DNA from: Caulobacter sp. S45
GTDB taxonomy: Bacteria; Pseudomonadota; Alphaproteobacteria; Caulobacterales; Caulobacteraceae
Assembly (NCBI RefSeq): GCF_903642205.1
Contig: NZ_CAHJWH010000006.1
Coordinates: 1-45,893, forward strand
Direction of reading: 5' to 3'
DNA length: 45,893 bases
Each line of letters opens with the position of its first letter. The stretch's first letter is position 1. Shown here one piece after another: positions 1 to 7,572 of this stretch. Position numbers and translations under genes: made by a program. Under the pieces are notes generated by a model. The model saw only the letters and a program-made list of their open reading frames with translations, was not told the DNA's origin and did no database searches.

Positions 1-11
1 TCGTCGGCCAT
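1..11 (-). CDS. 5' end of a gene cut by the left edge (efflux-operon partner?)
   Basis: Only the first codons are visible on the minus strand: an ATG at 11-9 followed by GCC GAC, giving M-A-D. A good ribosome binding site, AAGGA, lies 8 nt before the ATG, and the start is 17 nt after the stop of the outer-membrane efflux gene. That spacing and the Shine-Dalgarno sequence support a real start in the same operon. Family knowledge suggests a membrane-fusion protein or an inner-membrane transporter, since these commonly follow NodT-type lipoproteins. The sequence in the window is too short to test this. Confidence 0.5.
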
Positions 12-28
12 GGGCTTGGTCCTTGGAG

Positions 29-1540
29 TCAGCGGGCCGCCAGGCGCGGGCTCGGATCGGCGAAACCGCCGCCGAGCGCCTGCACCAGCGCCACATCGAG
101 AGACAGGCCCTGCGCCTGCAAGCCGGCCACGTTGCGCCGGGCGGCGAGCGCCCCGTTCTCCGCGGTCAGGACGTTAAGATAGGGCGACAGGCCGCCCTGG
201 TATCGTAGGTTGGCGATCCGATCGGCGTCGTTGGCGGAGACCAGCTGGGCCTCTGCATCCTTCAGCTGGTCGGCCAGGGCGCGCTGGGCGGAGAGAGCGT
301 CAGCCACGTCGCGCAGCGCATTGGCCAGGGTCTGGTCGTAGCTGGCGGCGGCGGCGTCGTACTCCGCCCGCGCGCCGCGATAGGCCCCTTCGAGCCGCCC
401 TTCCGAGAAGATCGGCAGCCGGATGGCGGGGCCGATGGCCCCGATCACCGAGCTGTAGCGGAACAGGGTGTTGATGCCGAGCGACTGCACCCCATAGACC
501 GCGGTGAGGTCCACGTTAGGGTAGAAGTCCGCCCGGGCGACCTTGATCTCCTTGGCCGCGGCGTCCGCTCGCAGCCTTGCGGCCACGATGTCGGGCCGGC
601 GCCCGACCAGGTCCACCGCCAGGTGCGCGGGAAGGCCGAAGGCGCGCAGCTGCGACAGCTTGGGCGCGGCGATCTGCAGCCCCCGATCCGGCCCGGCGCC
701 GACCAGCGCGGCGATCTGGTGGCGGCTGACCAGGATCTGGCGGTCGATCAGGTCGAGGTCGCCCTGGGCGGCGGGCACGAACTCGGCCTGCTGGCTCAGC
801 TCGCCCCGGGTCTCCAGACCGTTCTGCAGCCGCTGGGCGACCAGCTGCAGGGTCTGGCGGCGCACCTGCAGGGCGTCCACCAGCTCGGCCCGGTCGGCGT
901 AGAGCCGCACCAGGTCGGCGTAGGCGCTGGCCACGGCGACGGTCAGCTGCAGCCGCGCCGCGGCCGCATCCGCCTGCAACGCCTGCGCCGTGGAGGTGGC
1001 GGCGGCCAGAGCCGCGTGGTTGCGGCCAAAGAAGTCGAGCTGCCAGTCGAGGTCCGCCGCGATCCGGCTCTGGGTATGGTAGCCCGCCGGCAGGAACTGC
1101 TGGAAGATGGCCGGATAGCCCTCGTTCAGGCTCTGCTTGGTGGTCTGGATGCCGCCCTCCCCGCTGATCTGGGGCAGCAGGGCCGCACGGGTGGTCTCCA
1201 CCGTGGACTGGGCGGAGCGCACCCGCGCCTCCGCCAGCTTGAGGTTGGGCGCGCCCTGCAGCGCCTCGGCCTCGAGCGCGTCGAGCTGCGGGTCGCCATA
1301 GGCCTCCCACCAGCGGTCGCTGGGCCAGGTCGTGGCCGGCGCGGCGAAGCTCCGGGCGGTGGCGTAGCCTGCCGCCTGCGACAGCTGCGGCCTGGGACCG
1401 AGCGCCGGCGCGCAGCCGCAAAGCGCCGCCACCACCACCAGCGACAGCCCTGCGCCCAGCCTGTTCCGTCTCCCCGGACGCCGCACACGCCCCGTTGCGG
1501 GCGTCGCGGGCGATCCAGGTCGAGCCGCCATGATGCGCAT
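29..1540 (-). CDS. RND/MFS efflux outer-membrane lipoprotein, NodT family
   Basis: This is an outer-membrane channel of the TolC/NodT class, which forms the exit duct of tripartite drug efflux pumps. The N-terminus has a basic stretch, a hydrophobic segment and a lipobox ending L-C-G-C, so the mature protein would be lipidated at about Cys43. Two OEP repeats follow, with family-typical stretches such as WWEAYGDPQLD, VGRRPDIVAARLRADAA and YQGGLSPYLNVLTAEN. At about 503 residues it is close to full family length. The start is uncertain: ATG at 1540, ATG at 1531 or TTG at 1546. It is transcribed divergently from the TetR gene, and the palindrome at 1566-1577 lies just upstream, so repression by that TetR protein is likely. 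The pump substrate cannot be read from the sequence. Confidence 0.92.
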   Translation of the reverse strand: MRIMAARPGSPATPATGRVRRPGRRNRLGAGLSLVVVAALCGCAPALGPRPQLSQAAGYATARSFAAPATTWPSDRWWEAYGDPQLDALEAEALQGAPNLKLAEARVRSAQSTVETTRAALLPQISGEGGIQTTKQSLNEGYPAIFQQFLPAGYHTQSRIAADLDWQLDFFGRNHAALAAATSTAQALQADAAAARLQLTVAVASAYADLVRLYADRAELVDALQVRRQTLQLVAQRLQNGLETRGELSQQAEFVPAAQGDLDLIDRQILVSRHQIAALVGAGPDRGLQIAAPKLSQLRAFGLPAHLAVDLVGRRPDIVAARLRADAAAKEIKVARADFYPNVDLTAVYGVQSLGINTLFRYSSVIGAIGPAIRLPIFSEGRLEGAYRGARAEYDAAAASYDQTLANALRDVADALSAQRALADQLKDAEAQLVSANDADRIANLRYQGGLSPYLNVLTAENGALAARRNVAGLQAQGLSLDVALVQALGGGFADPSPRLAAR

Positions 1541-1565
1541 CGTCAACTCGACAATCTCGCTTTTC

Positions 1566-1577
1566 TACCGTACGGTA
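1566..1577. promoter_or_regulatory. Perfect 12-bp palindrome, probable TetR operator
   Basis: TACCGTACGGTA is a perfect inverted repeat in the 105-bp gap between the divergent efflux and tetR genes. A partial repeat (TACGG) continues to the right. TetR-family repressors usually bind short palindromes between themselves and the divergent target, so this is the best operator candidate. Binding is inferred. Confidence 0.6.
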
Positions 1578-1645
1578 CGGTCAGGCCAGGGGAATACCCC
1601 TCTGTTGCAGTGCGTCAAGACCCGACCGGGCGGATTGATCGGAAC

Positions 1646-2296
1646 ATGGACGACGGCTGTGCAAGAAGCCTGGCTCGTGACACCCGCCGCCAGGCGATCC
1701 TGGAGGTGGCGCGCCAGGTCTTCATGGAGGACGGGTTTGCGGCCGCTTCCATGTCGGCCATCGCCAGCCGGGTCGGTGGTTCCAAGGGCACGCTCTACAA
1801 CTACTTTCCGTCCAAGCACGAGCTGTTCGCCGCCGTCATCCAGAACGAATGCGACCTGAAGCAGGTCGCCTTGTTCGACGGCCTGGAGGCCAGCGGCGAC
1901 GACGTGGTGGCCGTGCTGCGCGAGGTCGGACGACGCTACACCCAGCTCGTGCTCGGGGAGCAGGTCGTCGTGCTGACCCGCGTCGTCATCGCCGAGTCCA
2001 CACGCTTTCCTGAGCTTGGACGCGTGCTGTACGAGGCGGGTCCCAAGCGCGGCCGGGTGCGCATGGCCGCCTACGTCACCGGGCAGATGGCGGCTGGCCG
2101 GCTGCGCCAGGGCGACCCGATGCGGATGGTGGACCAGTTCTGCGACATGTGCATGAGCGTGCTCTACCGCCAGCGCCTGATGAACGTCGTGGACGAGCCG
2201 GACGAGCAGATGGTGGCCGACAACGTGGAGGCCGCCATCGAGGTGATCCTGGCGGCCTACGGGCCGGCGGGCGCTGCGAGCTCGACGACAAGCTAG
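1646..2296 (+). CDS. TetR/AcrR family transcriptional regulator
   Basis: A 216-residue repressor. The N-terminal helix-turn-helix spans about residues 10-56 and carries the family hallmarks RRQAILEVARQVFMEDGF, ASMSAIASRVGGSKGTLYNYF and PSKHELF. The rest is a helical ligand and dimer domain that resembles the TetR_C domains of AcrR-type efflux regulators. I chose the ATG at 1646 because the helix-turn-helix begins about ten residues later; the frame is open far upstream but shows no regulator-like sequence. The gene is divergent from the efflux lipoprotein, with a palindrome in between. It probably represses the efflux operon and itself until an inducer binds. The inducer is unknown. Confidence 0.93.
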   Translation: MDDGCARSLARDTRRQAILEVARQVFMEDGFAAASMSAIASRVGGSKGTLYNYFPSKHELFAAVIQNECDLKQVALFDGLEASGDDVVAVLREVGRRYTQLVLGEQVVVLTRVVIAESTRFPELGRVLYEAGPKRGRVRMAAYVTGQMAAGRLRQGDPMRMVDQFCDMCMSVLYRQRLMNVVDEPDEQMVADNVEAAIEVILAAYGPAGAASSTTS

Positions 2297-2313
2297 GCGT
2301 GTAGAACAGCATC

Positions 2314-2327
2314 GGGCGGCGTCGCCC
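2314..2327. terminator. Small hairpin between convergent tetR and lpd
   Basis: GGGCG-GCGT-CGCCC forms a 5-bp GC stem with a 4-nt loop, directly between the tetR stop and the lpd stop. There is no T-tract. It could act as a weak bidirectional terminator for the two converging genes. Confidence 0.35.
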
Positions 2328-3725
2328 TCACGCCTGCATGGTCCAGCCTTCCACGCCCATGGCCGCCTGGCGAAGCGCTTCGGAGCGGGTGGGATGGGGG
2401 TGGCTGGTGCGGGCGACGTCTTCGGACGCGGCCCCGAACTCCATGGCCACACAGTATTCCCCGATCATCTCGCCGACCTCCGGCCCGATCATGTGGACGC
2501 CGAGGATGCGGTCGGTCTGGGCGTCGGCCAGCACCTTCACGAAGCCGTCCGTCTCGTGGTTGACCTTGGCGCGGGAATTGGCGGCGAAGGGGAACTTGCC
2601 GGCCTTGTACTTTACGCCCGCACCCTTCAACTCCTCCTCGGTCTTGCCGACCCAGGCGACTTCGGGGGCGGTGTAGATCACTGCAGGGATCACGTCGTAG
2701 TTCACGTGCCCCGCCTTGCCGGCGATCAGCTCGATGCAGGCCACCGCCTCGTCCTCGGCCTTGTGGGCGAGCGCAGGACCGTGTGTGACGTCGCCGATGG
2801 CCCAGACGCCCGGCGCGGAGGTCTTGTAGTGGTCGGTGTCGATGAAGCCGCGCCCGTCCGGCTTGATCCCCACGCTCTCCAGTCCGAGCTCGCCCGTGTA
2901 GGGTCGCCGCCCCACCGCCACCAGCACCACGTCCGCCTCCAGCGTCTCGGCCGCGCCGCCGGCCCTGGGCTCCACGGTGAGCTTCACGCCCGCGTCGGAG
3001 GTCTGGGCGCCTGTGACCTTCATGCCGAGCCGGAACTTGAGCCCCTGCTTGGTCAGGGTGCGCTGGAAGGCTGAGGCGATCTCGGCGTCGGCGCCGGGGA
3101 TGATGCGGTCCAGGAACTCCACCACCTCGACCTCCGCGCCCAGCCGACGCCACACCGAGCCGAGCTCCAGCCCGATGATGCCGCCGCCGATGACGATCAG
3201 CCTGCCCGGCACCTGCGGGATCGCGAGCGCGCCGGTGGAGTCGACGATACGTTCCTGGTCGACCTCCACTCCCGGCACGCGCGAGGGTTCGGAGCCCGTT
3301 GCGATGACGATGTTCTTGGCCTCCAGCGTCTGCTCGGCGCCGTCCTCGCTCCTGACGATGACCTTGCCAGGGCCGGCGAGGCGGGCCTCGCCCTTGATCC
3401 AGTCGGCCTTGTTCTTGCGGAACAGGAATTCCACGCCCTTGGTGAGCGCCGTGACGCTCTCGTCCTTCTGCTTGTGCATCTGCGGAAGGTCGAGCTCGGG
3501 GTTGACCTTGATGCCCAGGCTGGCGAAGCCGGTCCTGGCCTCATAGAACATCTCCGAGGCGTTCAGCAGCGCCTTGGACGGGATGCAGCCCACGTTCAGG
3601 CAGGTGCCGCCGAGCGTCTTCCTCCGCTCCACGCAAGCGACCTTCAGCCCCAACTGGCCAGCGCGAATAGCGGCGTTGTAGCCGCCGGGACCGCCCCCGA
3701 TGATGACGACGTCGTACTGGGTCAT
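2328..3725 (-). CDS. lpd: Dihydrolipoyl dehydrogenase (E3)
   Basis: The flavoprotein E3 reoxidises dihydrolipoyl groups of 2-oxo-acid dehydrogenase complexes and passes electrons to NAD. The 465 residues are normal for the family. The N-terminal FAD fold starts with VVIIGGGPGGYNAA, and the redox-active disulfide is in GGTCLNVGCIPSKALL. A second dinucleotide motif (VIGGGIIGLELGSVW) binds NAD, and the C-terminal HPHPTRSEAL holds the catalytic His/Glu pair. It is the last gene of the TCA block and would serve SucA/SucB. It does not follow sucB directly: its ATG overlaps the vapC stop as ATGA (3722-3725), so its translation may be coupled to a toxin gene. Confidence 0.97.
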   Translation of the reverse strand: MTQYDVVIIGGGPGGYNAAIRAGQLGLKVACVERRKTLGGTCLNVGCIPSKALLNASEMFYEARTGFASLGIKVNPELDLPQMHKQKDESVTALTKGVEFLFRKNKADWIKGEARLAGPGKVIVRSEDGAEQTLEAKNIVIATGSEPSRVPGVEVDQERIVDSTGALAIPQVPGRLIVIGGGIIGLELGSVWRRLGAEVEVVEFLDRIIPGADAEIASAFQRTLTKQGLKFRLGMKVTGAQTSDAGVKLTVEPRAGGAAETLEADVVLVAVGRRPYTGELGLESVGIKPDGRGFIDTDHYKTSAPGVWAIGDVTHGPALAHKAEDEAVACIELIAGKAGHVNYDVIPAVIYTAPEVAWVGKTEEELKGAGVKYKAGKFPFAANSRAKVNHETDGFVKVLADAQTDRILGVHMIGPEVGEMIGEYCVAMEFGAASEDVARTSHPHPTRSEALRQAAMGVEGWTMQA

Positions 3726-4201
3726 TTGTCTTCCTTGAGACGTGAAGCCAGCATCTGGGCCAACACGTCGGGTCTGTCGAGCGGCTGGTCGGACCTGGTC
3801 CAGTCGATAATGGGTAGGCCTTCCACGCGCAGGAAGTGCTTCAGATCCTTGGTGACGATCGTCCAGTCCCGCGCAAGCGCCTGGCCGGCGATCAGGGTAT
3901 CGAGAGCTCCGATCGAGCGACCGGCGCCTTCGAGCTCGGCCCTCAGGCGAGCCGCCGAGATGGCGTCGTCGGCGGAGAAGTCGACGATGTCCAAGCGGGT
4001 CAGAAGGTTATCCACGCGCTGCATATGCTCGGACGGACGCGCGCTCTTCAGCGATCCCACCATGAGTTCGTGGACAACGACGCTGCTGACGCAAATGCGC
4101 TCGCCCGCGTCTAGGGCGGCGGCGAACCGGGCCCGGGTGTCTCGCCCGCTCCGCATCTTCATGATGTCGATCGCGGTGCTGGTGTCGAGGCTGAGCATCA
4201 T
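3722..4201 (-). CDS. vapC: PIN-domain toxin, VapC family
   Basis: A 159-residue PIN-domain ribonuclease, the toxin half of a type II toxin-antitoxin pair. The four acidic metal-binding positions of the family can be placed at Asp6 (LSLDTST), Glu45 (VVHELMVGS), Asp101 (GALDTLIAGQA) and Asp119 (VTKDLKHF), so the active site looks intact. The gene overlaps vapB by 4 nt upstream and lpd by 4 nt downstream, which suggests coupled translation of all three. VapC toxins typically cut tRNA or rRNA; the target here is unknown. At 159 residues it is longer than the usual 130-140, with an extended C-terminal tail after about residue 130. Confidence 0.93.
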   Translation of the reverse strand: MMLSLDTSTAIDIMKMRSGRDTRARFAAALDAGERICVSSVVVHELMVGSLKSARPSEHMQRVDNLLTRLDIVDFSADDAISAARLRAELEGAGRSIGALDTLIAGQALARDWTIVTKDLKHFLRVEGLPIIDWTRSDQPLDRPDVLAQMLASRLKEDK

Positions 4202-4461
4202 TCGTCGAAGATGATGGGGTCGTCGAGGCCGGACGGCGGATCTGGCGGGGCGTCGGGGAAATCCTCGCCGTCACCCAGCGCATCGATACGCGCCCAGAAC
4301 GCCTCCCAGCTCTCCTGCTGCACCTTCATCGGCTCCAGGATCACCGCGTCGCCCTCCTTGCGCACCGAGACCTCGGTCCCCTCGAACCGGAACGCCTTGG
4401 GCAGGCGCACCGCCTGGCTGCCGCCATGGGTGAAGAGCTTGGCCGTTGCGGACATGACCAT
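4198..4461 (-). CDS. vapB: Antitoxin, VapB/AbrB-like
   Basis: The antitoxin partner of vapC, 87 residues from the ATG at 4461, or 85 from the ATG at 4455. The N-terminal half is a swapped-hairpin AbrB/MazE-type DNA-binding domain with the typical VapB run AKLFTHGGSQAVRLPKAFRF followed by VSVRKEGDAVILEP. The C-terminal half is acidic and rich in Asp and Pro, as expected for the arm that wraps the toxin. A perfect 12-bp palindrome at 4464-4475 sits immediately before the start and is a likely operator for autorepression by the VapBC complex. The 87-bp gap to the previous gene leaves room for a dedicated promoter. Confidence 0.92.
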   Translation of the reverse strand: MVMSATAKLFTHGGSQAVRLPKAFRFEGTEVSVRKEGDAVILEPMKVQQESWEAFWARIDALGDGEDFPDAPPDPPSGLDDPIIFDE

Positions 4462-4463
4462 TT

Positions 4464-4475
4464 CCGTAGCTACGG
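4464..4475. promoter_or_regulatory. Palindrome before vapB, probable autoregulatory operator
   Basis: CCGTAGCTACGG is a perfect 12-bp inverted repeat, 3 bp upstream of the first vapB ATG. VapBC complexes normally bind palindromes overlapping their own promoter, so this is a strong candidate by position. Confidence 0.55.
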
Positions 4476-4548
4476 CGTGTAGATATGTTTCCGACGGCGG
4501 CGCGTCAACTCGTCTGCCACGGGGCGACCGTCCTCCGGTCGACAGGCG

Positions 4549-5013
4549 TCAGGAACAGCGGCCCTTCATCAGCGACCGATACTCGCCGATGTCGCCGAGG
4601 TTCAGCAAGGTGAGCCGCCAGCCGCCATTGTCCTTGCTGAAGGAGAACGTGCCGATCGTGGCGCGATGGGCGTCGTGGAAGTCGAACCTGCCCGTGGGCT
4701 GCACCTTGCTTCTGATCATGTCGAGGTTCGAGCCGGCTTCGGGCGACTGACACGTCAGTTCCATCTTCATGTAGGTGGGAAAGGCGGATCGCGAGATCGT
4801 CTTGAAATGTTCCTGGTCGGCCTCGAACCCGACCTGCAGCGGGAAACGGGTCAGGCCCTGAAGCTTTCCCATGTCCTGCTGCAGCACGGCCAGACGGAAC
4901 TGCGTCCAAAACGCCTCGAACCCGTCCGCGGGACCGGGCTTGGCCGATGCGCCTGCAACCATCGACGCCAGCAGGGCGGCTGCGGCCCGAAGCGCTGCGC
5001 AAGCCGTCCTCAC
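4549..5013 (-). CDS. Exported protein of unknown function
   Basis: A 154-residue protein starting with GTG at 5013. The first 25 residues form a clear signal peptide: MRTACAAL, a hydrophobic alanine-rich core, then an AGASA-type cleavage site, so the mature part should be periplasmic. The rest contains FEAFWTQFRLAVLQQD, LTRFPLQVGF and GGWRLTLLNLGDIGEY. This layout is reminiscent of small NTF2-like or DUF-type periplasmic domains, but I do not recognise a family. The start overlaps the stop of the previous small gene (GTGA), so the two are probably co-translated. It lies in the five-gene insertion between sucB and lpd. Confidence 0.75.
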   Translation of the reverse strand: MRTACAALRAAAALLASMVAGASAKPGPADGFEAFWTQFRLAVLQQDMGKLQGLTRFPLQVGFEADQEHFKTISRSAFPTYMKMELTCQSPEAGSNLDMIRSKVQPTGRFDFHDAHRATIGTFSFSKDNGGWRLTLLNLGDIGEYRSLMKGRCS

Positions 5014-5228
5014 TGCGGATACCCCTTGGCCCAGCGGTAATGCACCGACGCCATCGCCCGTGCCGCCGCTTCCGAAAGTAATATCTGGTGCAGCTTCGTC
5101 TGGTTGCCGCCAAAACAGAATATCTTGTCGCCGGACGCGTGCAGGGTGGTGGCCAGCAAATACTTGTGGATGCGCTGATTGCCGTCTCCGGGGTCGAGCA
5201 TCGTATGATGGGCCTGGAACTCGGCCAA
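5010..5228 (-). CDS. Small protein of unknown function
   Basis: At most 72 residues from the TTG at 5228, or 63 from the internal ATG at 5201, which begins MLDPGDGNQRIHKYL and may be the better start. There is no signal peptide or membrane segment. The stop overlaps the GTG start of the exported protein downstream, and the gene lies 25 nt after the phosphatase-like gene, so the three probably form one transcript. The composition (KIFCFGGNQTKLHQILLSEAA) looks protein-like rather than like a shadow frame. I do not recognise the family; it could also be a remnant of a longer protein. Confidence 0.5.
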   Translation of the reverse strand: MAEFQAHHTMLDPGDGNQRIHKYLLATTLHASGDKIFCFGGNQTKLHQILLSEAAARAMASVHYRWAKGYPQ

Positions 5229-5253
5229 GTTCGTGTCAACGCTCCGCCGCGTA

Positions 5254-5694
5254 TCATCCAGGCAGTTGGACGAAACTGGCCCAGACTCCGGTGGGCTCCC
5301 AGATCTCCGTCATGTCACTGCGCGCCTCCCGCTCATCGAGCCCAAGCACGTCCCGACGATAGCGATAGAAAAACGCAGAGACCCTGAAGTTCGCGATGCA
5401 ATGCACATGGACAGTGGCGTCTTGGAGTTCAGCCAAGATAGAAGAGAACTGTTGAAAGTCGGCGTCCGTCGGGTTCTGAAAATCGACCGGAATATGCACA
5501 TAGCTCATGCCCAGGCGGGTGACGCTCCCCGCCTCGTCGGGCAAGGCCTTTTCGTGGCTGTGCAGCCCAAGGTTTACGACATGACTTACGCCGAGAGCCT
5601 GAAGCTCGCTAAGCTGACTCTCCGTGGGCTGGCCAGAGGTGGTAAGACGCTCATTCAAACGGCGCCAGTTATAGATGTGTTCAGGATTGGCCAC
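5254..5694 (-). CDS. Protein tyrosine phosphatase-like / BLH-type protein
   Basis: A 146-residue protein with the compact fold pattern of the dual-specificity/DUF442 phosphatase-like family. It starts EHIYNWRRLNERLTTSGQPTESQL, continues with LGVSHVVNLGLHSHEKALPDE, then VHIPVDFQNPTDADFQQF, and reaches the active-site loop VHVHCIANFRVSAFF. Cys99 and Arg104 occupy the nucleophile and phosphate-binding positions, but only four residues separate them instead of the canonical five. HC-x-AN-x-R seems to be a variant of this subfamily, so activity is likely but unproven. The gene starts 28 nt after the sucB stop, so it is read through from the TCA operon. Confidence 0.8.
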   Translation of the reverse strand: MANPEHIYNWRRLNERLTTSGQPTESQLSELQALGVSHVVNLGLHSHEKALPDEAGSVTRLGMSYVHIPVDFQNPTDADFQQFSSILAELQDATVHVHCIANFRVSAFFYRYRRDVLGLDEREARSDMTEIWEPTGVWASFVQLPG

Positions 5695-5722
5695 AGACGC
5701 CCTACCGACTTGCCTGCCGGCC

Positions 5723-7396
<1,674 letters not shown>

Positions 7397-7432
7397 GATG
7401 TCAAACAGTCCTGATTAGGGCGCCCGGAACCT

Positions 7433-7556
7433 CCGCTCATCCCGGCGAATGGCGGGAGCCAGATCATAGGGTGCGAGGGTTTATTCGAAGGAGAGGGCTC
7501 ATGCCCAAATTGTAGTGACCTACAATCGAGGGCCCGGCATTCGGCGGGATGAGCGG
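7433..7556. repeat. Inverted repeat pair in the sucA-sucB gap
   Basis: The 176-bp gap between sucA and sucB holds no gene. It contains 7433-7451 (CCGCTCATCCCGGCGAATG) and 7538-7556 (CATTCGGCGGGATGAGCGG), inverted copies with one mismatch in 19 bp, separated by about 86 bp. They could form a long stem-loop that tunes transcript stability or read-through between E1 and E2. They resemble the dispersed intergenic palindromes of Caulobacterales genomes, by memory only. Confidence 0.75.
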
Positions 7557-7572
7557 ATGCAATGGACATGGC

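Noticed and set aside
623-1645. Long open frame on the plus strand running into the TetR gene.
   Set aside because: It is antisense to the efflux lipoprotein gene and shows no domain-like sequence before the TetR helix-turn-helix; it is GC-rich shadow coding.
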